Part shown: positions 46,326 through 56,333 of the stretch, in pieces
Layout of the letters: the number at the start of each line of letters is the position of its first letter
How positions within the stretch are numbered: position 1 is the first letter of the stretch
Source of the DNA: Flavobacterium sp.
GTDB taxonomy: Bacteria; Bacteroidota; Bacteroidia; Flavobacteriales; Flavobacteriaceae
Reading direction: 5' to 3'
DNA: 64,000 nt
Assembly: GCA_016714905.1 (NCBI GenBank)
Contig: JADKBW010000008.1
Span: forward strand, 124,001 to 188,000
The notes under the pieces: model-generated
What the model was told of the DNA's origin: nothing
What the model saw: only the letters and a program-made list of their open reading frames with translations
Database searches by the model: none
Position numbers and translations under genes: made by a program

Positions 46326-48515
46326 TTATTTGGTAAACAACAATTCTCTGTATTTGGTCAATGTCCAGATTTCGTCATCTACTAATAACTCTAATTTATC
46401 GCAGTGTTCACGGATAATTTCGAAATAAGGTTTTACTTTTTCGCAATACGAATCTGCCATTTTGTGAGCATCTGTTAATGCATTGGCTTTTCTTCTGGCT
46501 TCAGTCATTTCTTCTACTTTGGTGTTGATACCTTCAATGTGAGCCGAAATTTCTTTGATTAGAACGATTTGCTCTTTGGCGATTTTTTCGAAGTCTTTTC
46601 CGAAGATTTCTTTCAAGCCTTTTGCATTTTCGATCAAAGTGTTTTGGTAGCGAATCGCTGTTGGAATCACGTGGTTCTTAGCTATATCGCCTAATACGCG
46701 ACCTTCGATTTGAATCTTTTTGGTGTATTCTTCCAATTCGATTTCGTAACGAGCTTCCACTTCAACGTGATTCATGATGCCCATTTCAGAAAACAAAGCT
46801 AAAGCTTGCTTTGAAGCTCTTGCTTTTAAAGCTTGTGGCGTCGTTTTGAAATTGCTCAATCCTCTTTTTGCCGCTTCTTTTTCCCAAGCATCGCTATAAC
46901 CGTCGCCTTCGAAAAGGATATTTTTAGAAACTTTGATGTATTCTCTTAAGACATTGAAAATCGCTTCGTCTTTTTTCAATCCTTTTTTGTCAATTAAAGC
47001 ATCAACTTCCACTTTAAAATCTTTCAATTGTTTGGCAACAATCGTATTCAAAGTCGTCATGGCATTCGAACAGTTTGCTGATGAACCCACGGCTCTGAAT
47101 TCGAATTTATTTCCAGTAAAGGCAAATGGAGACGTTCTGTTTCTGTCTGTATTATCTAACAATACATCTGGAATTTTACCCACTACATTCAATTTTAAAT
47201 CGGTTTTTTCTTCTGGTGATAATTTACCAGTCGTAACGCCTTCTAACTCCATCAATACTTTGGTCAATTGCTCACCAATAAATACAGAAATAATTGCTGG
47301 TGGCGCTTCATTCGCTCCCAAACGGTGGTCATTACTTGCTGTTGCGATTGATCCTCTTAACAAAGATTCGTAATCATTTACAGCTTTAATTGTATTGACA
47401 AAGAAAGTTAAGAATTGCAAATTACTCATTGGTGTTTTGCTTGGACTCAACAAATTCACGCCAGTATCTGTAGCCAAAGACCAGTTATTGTGTTTTCCAG
47501 AACCATTAACACCTTTGAAAGGTTTCTCGTGGAATAATACTGTAAAATCGTGACGTTCTGCTACTTTTTGCATGACATCCATTAGCAAACAGTTGTGGTC
47601 AACCGCAAGATTCGTTTCTTCGAATATTGGAGCCAACTCAAATTGATTTGGCGCTACTTCATTGTGACGCGTTTTTACTGGAATTCCCAACAACATACAT
47701 TCTTGCTCCAAATCTCTCATATACGTTAATGCACGTGTCGGAATGGAACCAAAATAATGATCGTCTAGTTGTTGTCCTTTAGCAGAAGTGTGTCCTAGTA
47801 ATGTTCTACCAGTCATCATCAAGTCTGGACGAGAGTTCGCTAAAGACTTATCAACTAAGAAATATTCTTGTTCCCAACCTAAAGTGGCAGTTACTTTTTT
47901 TACGTTTTTGTCGAAATATTTGCAAACATTCGTTGCAGCTTCATCCATCGCAGATAAAGCACGTAATAATGGAATTTTATTATCTAAAGCTTCTCCGGTG
48001 TACGAAATAAAAACAGTCGGGATGCACAACGTAGTTCCGAAAATGAAAGCTGGAGATGTCGGATCCCAAGCTGTATAACCTCTTGCTTCAAAAGTGTTTC
48101 TAATTCCACCATTTGGGAAACTTGATGCGTCTGGTTCTTGTTGAACTAATTGGCCACCACCAAATTTTTCAACTGGATCACTACCATCATACGATGTTTC
48201 GAAAAAGGCATCATGCTTTTCTGCAGTTGCGCCAGTCAATGGTTGAAACCAGTGTGTATAATGCGTTACGCCTTTAGACAAAGCCCATTCTTTCATACCC
48301 ATTGCAATATAATCTGCTAATTTTCTGTCGATTTTAGTTCCATGCTGCACCGCATCGCGAACACCTTTAAAAGCATCTGAAGTCAAATACTGCTTCATTG
48401 CTTTTTCATTAAACACATTAGAACCAAACAAAGTTGATTTTTTGTCGGTTTCTTCAAATTTAACTGGAATTCTGTTAGATGCTTCTTTTAAAGCTTGAAA
48501 ACGTAATGTTGCCAT
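46326..48515 (-). CDS. glnN: Glutamine synthetase type III
   Basis: A 729-residue GSIII enzyme, the main form in Bacteroidota. It makes glutamine from glutamate, ammonia and ATP. The N-terminal GSIII-specific region (FGSNVFNEKAMKQYL) is followed by the catalytic core with GWEQEYFLVD, RHNEVAPNQFELAPIFEE and VNGSGKHNNWS. The C-terminal GSIII extension is rich in Lys/Glu helices. The length is normal. A TATATTTG -7 element lies about 40 nt upstream, and a terminator is present downstream. The gene is monocistronic. Confidence 0.97.
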   Translation of the reverse strand: MATLRFQALKEASNRIPVKFEETDKKSTLFGSNVFNEKAMKQYLTSDAFKGVRDAVQHGTKIDRKLADYIAMGMKEWALSKGVTHYTHWFQPLTGATAEKHDAFFETSYDGSDPVEKFGGGQLVQQEPDASSFPNGGIRNTFEARGYTAWDPTSPAFIFGTTLCIPTVFISYTGEALDNKIPLLRALSAMDEAATNVCKYFDKNVKKVTATLGWEQEYFLVDKSLANSRPDLMMTGRTLLGHTSAKGQQLDDHYFGSIPTRALTYMRDLEQECMLLGIPVKTRHNEVAPNQFELAPIFEETNLAVDHNCLLMDVMQKVAERHDFTVLFHEKPFKGVNGSGKHNNWSLATDTGVNLLSPSKTPMSNLQFLTFFVNTIKAVNDYESLLRGSIATASNDHRLGANEAPPAIISVFIGEQLTKVLMELEGVTTGKLSPEEKTDLKLNVVGKIPDVLLDNTDRNRTSPFAFTGNKFEFRAVGSSANCSNAMTTLNTIVAKQLKDFKVEVDALIDKKGLKKDEAIFNVLREYIKVSKNILFEGDGYSDAWEKEAAKRGLSNFKTTPQALKARASKQALALFSEMGIMNHVEVEARYEIELEEYTKKIQIEGRVLGDIAKNHVIPTAIRYQNTLIENAKGLKEIFGKDFEKIAKEQIVLIKEISAHIEGINTKVEEMTEARRKANALTDAHKMADSYCEKVKPYFEIIREHCDKLELLVDDEIWTLTKYRELLFTK

Positions 48516-48555
48516 AAAAATTTAATTTATTGAGTTATACCCTATTAATTTGATG

Positions 48556-48563
48556 CAAATATA
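48556..48563 (-). promoter_or_regulatory. -7 element of glnN
   Basis: TATATTTG on the minus strand matches TAnnTTTG. A TTTG lies about 16 nt further upstream, a slightly short spacing. The predicted leader is about 37 nt. Confidence 0.45.
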
Positions 48564-48673
48564 TAAAAATATCATACTGCAAATAAATTAACCCTATTTT
48601 TTTGAGGGTAAAATTGATAAATTAGTTAAAATGAATAAAAACATAGACAAAATACAATCCTCCGTAGTAAATA

Positions 48674-48703
48674 TTGTAGTTTATCGACTATCCTCTATAT
48701 TTG
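48674..48703 (+). promoter_or_regulatory. Bacteroidota-type promoter of the terC-like gene
   Basis: TTG (48674-48676), a 19-nt spacer and TATATTTG (48696-48703) form a canonical -33/-7 pair. The predicted leader is about 22 nt before the ATG at 48729. It is divergent from glnN. Confidence 0.65.
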
Positions 48704-48728
48704 CGCCACACACCAATTCGTAATTATT

Positions 48729-49676
48729 ATGATTGTTTGGATCGCTTTTTTAATTGTCATCTTTATTTTTCTTGCCTTAGATTTGGGCGTTTTTAATAAA
48801 ACACCACATATTATCAATGCCAAAGAAGCGAGCAAATGGACCGCGGTATGGGTAACACTTTCATTTTGTTTTTCTGGCGTAATCTTTTGGCTGTATTCAA
48901 ATGCGTACATTTCGAATCCTAACAATTACAAACCGTTAACCGCTACCCTTAAATATATTACTGGATATTTAATTGAATTGTCACTGAGCATCGACAACAT
49001 TTTTGTTATCGCCATTATTTTCAGTGCTTTCAAGATCGCTCAGAAATACCAACATCGGATCCTTTTCTGGGGCATAATTGGAGCTATTGTTTTTAGAGGA
49101 TTGATGATATTCTTTGGCGTTTTGCTTATCAATAAGTTTACATGGACAACCTATTTGTTTGGCGCTTTCTTATTATTTACCGCGATTAAGATGTTGTTTA
49201 CGAAAGACGAAGAAGATTTTGAACCCAAGGAATCTTTTGTATACAAAGCATTAGGGAGAATTATTCCCATTACCAGCCACACTGAAAAAGAACATTTTTT
49301 TATTAAGAAAGATGCTAAAACTTATGCGACACCACTTTTTGTTTCCTTGATTGTTATTGAAGTGATGGACGTATTATTCGCCGTCGACAGCGTTCCTGCG
49401 ATTTTAGCGATAACTTCAGATCCTTTTATTGTATTCAGTTCGAACATCTTCGCCATTTTAGGATTGCGGTCGATGTACTTCTTCTTAGCCAACATGTTGG
49501 AAAAATTCAGTCATTTAGAATACAGTTTGATTGCTATTTTGAGTTTCGTTGGACTCAAAATGCTCTTTCATGATTATATTGAAGTTCCGGAGTGGGCTTC
49601 GTTAGGATTTATAGCGTTAGCACTTTTGATTGGCATTTTGGTTTCTTTAAAGAGCGAATCAAAAAATGAGGCATAA
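48729..49676 (+). CDS. TerC/Alx-family integral membrane protein
   Basis: A 315-residue membrane protein with eight or nine hydrophobic spans. It has the two TerC signature segments ELSLSIDNIFVIAIIF and VIEVMDVLFAVDSVPAILAIT, each with a membrane-embedded acidic residue. Known relatives (Alx, TerC, MeeF/MeeY) export manganese or metallate nascent exoenzymes. Substrate specificity is not readable here. It is transcribed divergently from glnN with its own promoter and is followed by a terminator. Confidence 0.93.
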   Translation: MIVWIAFLIVIFIFLALDLGVFNKTPHIINAKEASKWTAVWVTLSFCFSGVIFWLYSNAYISNPNNYKPLTATLKYITGYLIELSLSIDNIFVIAIIFSAFKIAQKYQHRILFWGIIGAIVFRGLMIFFGVLLINKFTWTTYLFGAFLLFTAIKMLFTKDEEDFEPKESFVYKALGRIIPITSHTEKEHFFIKKDAKTYATPLFVSLIVIEVMDVLFAVDSVPAILAITSDPFIVFSSNIFAILGLRSMYFFLANMLEKFSHLEYSLIAILSFVGLKMLFHDYIEVPEWASLGFIALALLIGILVSLKSESKNEA

Positions 49677-49680
49677 AAAA

Positions 49681-49703
49681 ACCGCCTTGAAAAGACGGTC
49701 TTT
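49681..49703. terminator. Terminator between convergent terC-like and lipoprotein genes
   Basis: An 8-bp stem with one mismatch (ACCGCCTT with AAGACGGT), preceded by an A-run and followed by a T-rich stretch. It serves both converging genes. Confidence 0.7.
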
Positions 49704-49720
49704 GTTAAATTTAAACCTAA

Positions 49721-50232
49721 TTAAAGCGTTTTTATTTTGCTTTCATCAATCTTATACGCTTTTATTACGGCGTTGTAGTCTTCAAGATTAATGGGGTTTT
49801 GGATTCCTTTGTTAGCAAATTGTCCTGGAATAATTACAACTCTAAAAATTTGACCCAGTCTAAAATCATCGCTTAAGGTTTGCAAGTCATTTCCTTCCAA
49901 AAAGATGTTTACATCAAACCTTGTTGCATCGAAATTATAAGCGAAATCAAAAGTTCCATCAGAGAAGTATCTGTATTGAGGCATCAATTGCCACACATCC
50001 GCACCATTACCAACCCCAGACAATCTGTAAACTAAAACGTGATCTGACGCTAGCGCCGAATTCGGAAACGTATAAAAAACGCCAAAACTTGGAGCTAAAA
50101 AATTAATTGGAACTGTTTCATAAACTGTAGCTTCTGCGCTATACCCTGTTTCGCCTCTCGGTCCTTTGGTCCTGCGCAACTCATAAAACTTGTCCCGATT
50201 GCTATAACTAAAAGTAAAATTATTTTTTTCAT
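49721..50232 (-). CDS. Lipoprotein with a short collagen-like segment (one frameshift)
   Basis: From the ATG at 50230-50232 the signal peptide MKKIILLLVIAIGTSFMSC ends in a lipobox, then reads AGPK. One base is missing within 50161-50169. Restoring it gives GPKGPRGETGYSAEA, a brief Gly-x-y run. About 140 residues of probable beta-structure follow, ending AYKIDESKIKTL. The reconstructed length is about 170. Similar small lipoproteins are common in flavobacteria, but no function is known. Confidence 0.75.
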
Positions 50233-50344
50233 GATTTCTATATTTAAAAGTTTAAAACCGACAAGTCAAAAACCAAACCAAAAAAGTGATTTTATCATTT
50301 AAATCTAAATTGACTTACTTTTACATTAAGAAATAATAGGTTTT

Positions 50345-50497
50345 ATGGGAAGAAACAACGAGCGCAATATCAAGAAACATAACGATAAATTGCACAAGGC
50401 GCAAGACAAAGCCAAGCAAGCAGAACTGCTTCGAAAAGAAAAATTGAAAGCTATTGTAAAGAAATTCAATAGTGAAAATCCAAATAACAATGAATAG
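50345..50497 (+). CDS. 50-residue highly basic small protein
   Basis: The ATG at 50345 opens a 50-codon frame reading MGRNNERNIKKHNDKLHKAQ and continuing with Lys/Gln/Glu-rich helix to NPNNNE. It is about one third basic and has no Cys or membrane segment. Its stop overlaps the start of the next gene by 8 nt (ATG at 50490), which supports translation as a coupled pair. The function is unknown; it might bind nucleic acid. Confidence 0.55.
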   Translation: MGRNNERNIKKHNDKLHKAQDKAKQAELLRKEKLKAIVKKFNSENPNNNE

Positions 50498-50717
50498 TCA
50501 TAAATTCAGTGATCTAAAAAATCAAGTGCAAGAAATAATTGACTTGATGGCTAAGAAAGATTTTATTGAAGCCAACTTCAAATTGCTCGATGCTTGCGAA
50601 TATCTGGATGAAGTATTAGATTTTTCAGAAAAAGATTCAGATTTAATTGAAATAAGTAAATACAAAGTATTACTCCATCAACTAGAACAAAAAATCAATC
50701 TAGCATTAAATTTATAA
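50490..50717 (+). CDS. 75-residue acidic helical protein
   Basis: The ATG at 50490 gives MNSHKFSDLKNQVQEIIDLM, continuing with acidic, amphipathic helices (LLDACEYLDEVLDFSEKDSD, KVLLHQLEQKINLALNL). This start is preferred over an in-frame ATG 18 nt upstream because it couples to the preceding 50-residue gene. The basic and acidic partners could associate; this is speculation. Its stop codon is embedded in the palindrome at 50714-50768. Confidence 0.6.
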   Translation: MNSHKFSDLKNQVQEIIDLMAKKDFIEANFKLLDACEYLDEVLDFSEKDSDLIEISKYKVLLHQLEQKINLALNL

Positions 50718-50768
50718 GCCACGAATGCACGAATTAAAGTGTTGCAAATTCGTGCATTCACAGCTTAT
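50714..50768. repeat. CCACGAAT-type palindrome P1
   Basis: A near-perfect inverted repeat: 50714-50735 pairs with 50747-50768, with two mismatches and a loop of 11 nt. Its core (CCACGAATGCACGAATT) is related to the palindromes at 56107 and 63151. All three lie just past gene 3' ends and may work as terminators or RNA stabilisers. Confidence 0.7.
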
Positions 50769-50783
50769 TGTTTAAGTTTTAAC

Positions 50784-53700
50784 CTACATATTCCGTCTAT
50801 ACTGACCACCTACTTCAAACAAAGCACTGGTAATTTGTCCTAACGAACAAATCTTGGTCGCTTCCATCAAACGCTCAAATAAGTTTTCGTTTTTGATGGC
50901 GGCTTCCTGAAGAGCATTCAAATGTTGTTTACTTTTTCCGCGCCAAATTGATGCAGATTTTCTAACATATCTATTTGATATTGCTTTTCTTCTTCTGTCG
51001 CACGAATCACTTCCGCCGGAATTACTGTCGGAGAACCTTTTGAACTCAAGAATGTATTTACACCAATAATCGGAAATTCTCCAGTGTGTTTCAAAGTCTC
51101 ATAATACAAACTTTCTTCTTGAATTTTAGAACGTTGGTACATGGTTTCCATGGCGCCTAACACACCGCCTCGTTCTGTAATACGATCAAATTCTTGCAAA
51201 ACCGCTGCTTCAACCAAATCGGTTAATTCTTCAATAATAAAAGAACCTTGAATTGGATTTTCATTTTTCGCTAATCCTAATTCTTTATTAATGATCAACT
51301 GAATTGCCATCGCACGACGCACCGATTCTTCAGTTGGAGTCGTAATGGCTTCATCGTAGGCATTCGTATGTAAAGAATTGCAATTGTCGTAAATCGCATA
51401 CAAAGCCTGTAAAGTCGTACTAATATCATTGAAGTCAATTTCCTGCGCATGCAACGATCGTCCAGAAGTTTGAATATGGTATTTCAACATTTGCGCTCTT
51501 TCGTTAGCACCATATTTATTCTTCAGTGCTTTTGCCCATATTTTACGAGCCACACGGCCAATTACGGCATACTCTGGATCAATTCCGTTTGAGAAAAAGA
51601 AAGATAAGTTCGGACCGAAGTCATTGATATTCATGCCGCGACTCAAATAATACTCCACGTAAGTAAATCCGTTAGAAAGCGTAAACGCCAACTGTGTAAT
51701 CGGATTCGCTCCCGCTTCGGCGATATGATATCCTGAAATTGAAACCGAGTAAAAGTTTCGGACGTTGTTTTTGATAAAATATTCTTGCACATCGCCCATC
51801 AATCGCAAGGCAAATTCGGTCGAGAATATACAGGTGTTTTGCGCTTGATCTTCTTTCAAAATATCCGCTTGAACAGTTCCGCGAACTTGTGCTAACGTTT
51901 TGATTTTAATTTCATTATAAACCGTTACCGGAAGTACTTTATCTCCTGTAACTCCCAGCAACATCAATCCCAATCCGTTGTTTCCTTCTGGTAAATCGCC
52001 TTGGTATTTTGGTCGAATCGTGCCTTTTGATTTATAGATTTCGTTGATTTTTTCTTCGACTTCCGTTTCTAAATTGTTGGCTTTAATATACAATTCACAT
52101 TGCTGATCAATCGCAGCATTCATAAAGAAACCGAGTAACATCGGCGCCGGTCCATTTATAGTCATACTCACAGAAGTCATGGCATGCACCAAATCGAAAC
52201 CAGAATACAATTTCTTAGCATCGTCCAAACAACAAATAGAAACGCCGGCATTTCCAATTTTTCCATAAATATCAGGGCGAATGTGCGGATCATTTCCGTA
52301 TAAAGTCACGCTATCAAAAGCGGTCGACAGACGTTTGGCTGGTAAACCGGCACTTACATAATGAAAACGCTTGTTGGTTCGTTCTGGTCCACCTTCTCCA
52401 GCAAACATTCGTGACGGATCTTCTCCTTCTCGCTTGAACGGATACAATCCAGCAGTAAATGGAAATTCACCCGGAACATTCTCCTGCAAACACCAACGCA
52501 AAATATCGCCCCAAGCGTGATACTTTGGCAGCGCTACTTTTGGAATTTGAGAATGCGACAATGATTCTGTATGTGTAGCAATTTTGATTTCCTTATCGCG
52601 AACTTTAAACGAATAAATTGGATTTTTGTATTTGTTGACTTTCTCATCCCAAGTCAATATGATTTCCCAATTGTATGGATCTAAATCCATTTTGACGCGG
52701 TCGAATTCCTTAAGCAATAAACTTAGAAATGACGCATCGCCTTTCGAAGCATTGATTATAGATTCATCGATTCCTGCTTTGGTTAAAGTTGGAATTACAC
52801 CGCCAACACTTTCAATCGTTTTGAAAATTCCGTATAATTTCTGCGCGACTTGTTCTTGACTTAAAGCAATCTCATCATATTTTCGATTGTTTTCTGCAAT
52901 CTCAGATAAATAGCGGGTTCTGTGTGGCGGAATAACAAAAATCTTTTCGCTCATTTCACGCGTGATTTGAAACGTCGATTTCAAATCAGATTGCGTTTTC
53001 TCTACAATTTTATCCATGATGGCTTTGTAGAGCGTATTCATTCCAGGATCATTAAACTGTGAAGCGATGGTGCCGAAAACCGGCATACTATCTGGATTTT
53101 CATCCCACAAATTGTGATTGCGTTGGTATTGTTTCTTCACGTCACGCAAGGCGTCTAAAGCACCGCGTTTGTCGAATTTGTTCAAAGCCACCAAATCAGC
53201 AAAATCAAGCATATCGATTTTTTCCAATTGGGTTGCGGCTCCAAATTCAGGCGTCATGACATAGAGCGAAACATCGGAATGATCCATGATTTCGGTGTCT
53301 GATTGTCCGATTCCAGATGTTTCGAGTATGATGATATCGTATTTGGCTGCTTTTAAAACTTGAATGGCCTCGGCAACGTATTTTGACAAAGCCAAATTAG
53401 ACTGTCTTGTCGCCAAGGAACGCATATAAACTCTAGGATTGTTAATCGCATTCATTCGAATTCGATCTCCAAGTAAAGCACCACCTGTTTTTCGTTTGGA
53501 TGGATCTACTGAAATTAATCCAATAGTTTTCTCCGGAAAATCAATTAGAAAACGACGTACTAATTCATCGACCAAAGAGGATTTTCCCGCGCCACCAGTT
53601 CCAGTAATTCCCAAAACTGGAATTTTAGATGTTTCATTTTGCTGGTGAATGTTATCAAAAACGGGCTTGGCAATCTCAGGGAAGTTTTCTGCTGCCGAAA

Positions 53701-54208
53701 TCAAACGCGCAATAGCTGTTGGATTTTTTTCTTCGATGTGTTGCAGTTCGCCATTGAGTTTGTCGCCAATAGCATAATCCGATTGCTGCACCAAATCGTT
53801 AATCATACCTTGCAATCCCATGGCACGGCCATCATCTGGTGAGTAAATTTTAGTTATTCCGTAGGCATGTAATTCTGCAATTTCACTTGGAAGAATCACA
53901 CCACCGCCACCGCCAAATATTTTGATATGGCCTGCTCCTTTTTCCTTTAGCAAATCGAACATGTATTTGAAATACTCGTTATGACCACCCTGATAGGAAG
54001 TCATCGCAATAGCATTCGCGTCTTCTTGAATGGCAGTATTGACTACTTCTTCTACACTTCGGTCGTGGCCTAAGTGAATCACTTCTACACCAGTTGATTG
54101 AATAATACGGCGCATGATATTGATTGCAGCATCATGTCCGTCAAACAAAGAGGCAGCAGTTACAATTCGGACTTTATTTTTTGGGATATACGGTAGAACT
54201 TGTTCCAT
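50784..54208 (-). CDS. icmF: Fused isobutyryl-CoA/methylmalonyl-CoA mutase with built-in G-protein chaperone (frameshift near C-terminus)
   Basis: A single chain combining a B12-binding domain (about residues 12-145, D23-G-H25 with the cobalt-ligand His), a MeaB-like GTPase (about 195-420, P-loop GITGTGGAGKSS, NKFD base motif) and the TIM-barrel mutase (about 560-1090). This is the IcmF arrangement, which interconverts isobutyryl- and butyryl-CoA. As read it ends AEKVNNI. One added base in the T-run at 50933-50937 continues SKQHLNALQEAAIKN and ends GGQYRRNM at 50784, giving 1141 residues. The gene is monocistronic. Confidence 0.93.
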
Positions 54209-54351
54209 TTTTAGTTTTATGTCATTAAGAAGCGTGCAATTTACAGAATTTTCAAAAAATTGCCTATTAATTACTATAAAACATAAAAATATAATAGTCC
54301 GATGATTTTGAGGAAATTAATTTTAGATTTGACGCTCTAATATAACGAAAT

Positions 54352-54461
54352 GCCCTAGCCCTGATGGAAGGGAAAATCCTTTTTTGTTTTAGTAAATGCT
54401 CATCGACTGCGCTCGGTATGACAAAACAAAAAAGATTGGAATGACAGCGGGATTAGCTTCT
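54352..54461 (+). ncRNA. Structured Flavobacteria repeat element, copy C (5' of purU)
   Basis: It begins GCCCTAGCCCTGATGG and contains AATCC, the arms TTTTTTGTTTT and AAAACAAAAAA, then AGATT. It ends AGCGGGATTAGCTTCT. The loop between the arms is about 32 nt. The element ends 10 nt before the purU start in the sense orientation, so it is probably transcribed as the purU leader. Confidence 0.6.
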
Positions 54462-54471
54462 AAAAAACGAA

Positions 54472-55326
54472 ATGAAAAAAATTACCATACTCATTCATTG
54501 CGAAGATCAAAAAGGAATTATTGCCGCCGTAACCAATTATATAGCAGGCATTGATGGAAATATTGTGTATCTCGACCAACATGTAGATGCCGATCAAAAC
54601 GTGTTTTTTATGCGATTGGAATGCGACATGATGAATGAAAGTTGGAGTTTGGAGATGATTCGCAGCGATTTTCAAATCAATTTGGCGAATCGATTTAAGA
54701 TGTCGTGGGAAATGCACACCACGGATCAAAAGCCGCGAATGGCGTTGTTTGTGTCGAAATACGACCATTGTTTGTATGACATTTTGGGGCGTTATAGCAC
54801 AGGTGAATTGCCGTTAGAAATTCCGTTAATCTTGAGTAATCACGTCGATTTAAAACCAATTGCAGATAAGTTCGAGATTCCGTTTCGTCACGTGCCTTTT
54901 ACCAAAGAAATCAAAGAACAAGGTGAAGCAGCGCAAATTGCGATTCTTCAGGAATTCAACATTGATTTTATCGTCTTGGCGCGTTATATGCAAATTATCA
55001 CGCCCAATTTGATTTCGATGTATAAGAATAGAATCATCAATATTCATCATTCGTTTTTGCCCGCTTTTCCTGGTGCCAAGCCGTATCATTCGGCGTTTAA
55101 GCGTGGTGTTAAAATTATTGGTGCGACGAGTCACTATGTTACGGAAGAATTGGATGAAGGTCCAATTATCGAGCAAGATATTACACGCGTTTTGCACAGT
55201 CATTCAATTGAAGATTTTATCATGAAAGGGCGCGACTTAGAGCGTATTGTTTTAGCAAGAGCAATCAAGTTGCATGCGGAAAGAAAAACAATGGTCTATA
55301 ACAATCGGACGGTAATTTTTTCTTAA
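54472..55326 (+). CDS. purU: Formyltetrahydrofolate deformylase
   Basis: A 284-residue enzyme releasing formate from 10-formyl-THF to balance the one-carbon pool and feed PurT. The N-terminal ACT domain (ITILIHCEDQKGIIAAVTNY) precedes a formyltransferase-fold domain with VLARYMQII, NIHHSFLPAFPGAKPY and GATSHYVTEELDEGPIIEQD. The length is standard. A structured element sits immediately upstream; the DUF4197 gene follows after 47 nt. Confidence 0.96.
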   Translation: MKKITILIHCEDQKGIIAAVTNYIAGIDGNIVYLDQHVDADQNVFFMRLECDMMNESWSLEMIRSDFQINLANRFKMSWEMHTTDQKPRMALFVSKYDHCLYDILGRYSTGELPLEIPLILSNHVDLKPIADKFEIPFRHVPFTKEIKEQGEAAQIAILQEFNIDFIVLARYMQIITPNLISMYKNRIINIHHSFLPAFPGAKPYHSAFKRGVKIIGATSHYVTEELDEGPIIEQDITRVLHSHSIEDFIMKGRDLERIVLARAIKLHAERKTMVYNNRTVIFS

Positions 55327-55373
55327 TATCTTTAGCGGTATGTTATTTGCTAGAGTCGCAAAAAATTATAATT

Positions 55374-56096
55374 ATGAAAAAAGTACTTTTTATCTTGATG
55401 TTCGTTCCGAGTATGAGTTTTGCGCAATGGCAAGATGTCTTGAATAAGGTAAAAGATGAAATCACAAAAGCAACATCTACTACGGGAACCGTTGATATTG
55501 CCGGTGGATTGAAAGAAGCTTTACAAAATGGCGTGAGCAAACAGGTGACCAAATTGACTGCAACCGATGGTTTTTACAAAAATGAATTGGTCAAAATTGT
55601 ACTTCCTGAGGAACTGCAAAAAGTCGATAAGACTTTGAGAAAAATGGGGATGAGTAAATTGGCCAACGATGGCATCAAATCGTTGAATCGTGCGGCGGAA
55701 GATGCAGTAAAAGAGTCCACTCCTATTTTTGTGAATGCAATAACGAGCATGTCTTTTTCAGATGCCAAATCAATTTTGATGGGTAATGAAGTTTCAGCGA
55801 CAGACTATCTAAAAGGTTCTACTTCCTCGGCATTGTATGTAAAATTTAGCCCAGTGATTCAGAAATCGATTGGAAAAGTCGGTGCTGATAAAATTTGGGC
55901 AACCATTATCAAGAAATACAACGCGATTCCATTGGTGTCTAAAGTCAATCCAGATCTTACGGATTATGTTACCAACAAATCGATGGATGGCGTTTTTAAG
56001 ATGATTGCGGTGGAAGAGAAAAACATCAGAACCAATTTCAATTCGAGAACCAGCGAGACGTTGAAGAAAGTTTTTGCGCTACAGGATAAGAAGTAA
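55374..56096 (+). CDS. DUF4197 exported protein
   Basis: The ATG at 55374 begins a signal peptide (MKKVLFILMFVPSMSFA). A 220-residue helical DUF4197 domain follows: AGGLKEALQNGVSKQVTKL, LPEELQKVDKTLRKMG, and YVTNKSMDGVFKMIAVEEK. The family is widespread in Gram-negative bacteria without a known role. It is downstream of purU but separated enough to have its own promoter. A palindrome follows 11 nt after the stop. Confidence 0.88.
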   Translation: MKKVLFILMFVPSMSFAQWQDVLNKVKDEITKATSTTGTVDIAGGLKEALQNGVSKQVTKLTATDGFYKNELVKIVLPEELQKVDKTLRKMGMSKLANDGIKSLNRAAEDAVKESTPIFVNAITSMSFSDAKSILMGNEVSATDYLKGSTSSALYVKFSPVIQKSIGKVGADKIWATIIKKYNAIPLVSKVNPDLTDYVTNKSMDGVFKMIAVEEKNIRTNFNSRTSETLKKVFALQDKK

Positions 56097-56106
56097 TTTC
56101 TTATTT

Positions 56107-56162
56107 GTTTAATCGTGGATTCGTTTAATCGCTTAACCAAATTAACGAATCCACGATTAAAC
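56107..56162. repeat. CCACGA-type palindrome P2
   Basis: Arms 56107-56129 and 56141-56162 (GTTTAATCGTGGATTCGTT with its complement) form a stem of about 19 bp around a loop of about 12 nt. It contains the ATTCGTGG-related word shared with P1 and P3. It lies just past the DUF4197 stop codon. Confidence 0.7.
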
Positions 56163-56300
56163 GATTAACCAATTTTTCAAACCTTAACACAAGTTCAACA
56201 AACAAATAACATACTGTTAACTAGATGACAAACTAATTAGGTTGACATTTGTATCATAATAAAAGGTTTTTATTATTTTGGTTTAGAGTTAGTTTATAAG

Positions 56301-56333
56301 AAGCCACGTCCTCATATGCGTGGCTTTTTTTTA
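56301..56333 (+). terminator. Plus-strand hairpin terminator
   Basis: AAGCCACG (56301-56308) pairs with CGTGGCTT (56319-56326) and is followed by a run of seven T. It is over 200 nt past the DUF4197 stop and meets the convergent hydrolase stop at 56331. It could end read-through or a short non-coding transcript from the 56160-56300 region. Confidence 0.7.

Noticed and set aside
50714..50768. CRISPR-like repeats among the CCACGAAT elements
   Set aside because: They are single palindromes kilobases apart, with no spacer periodicity and no cas genes.
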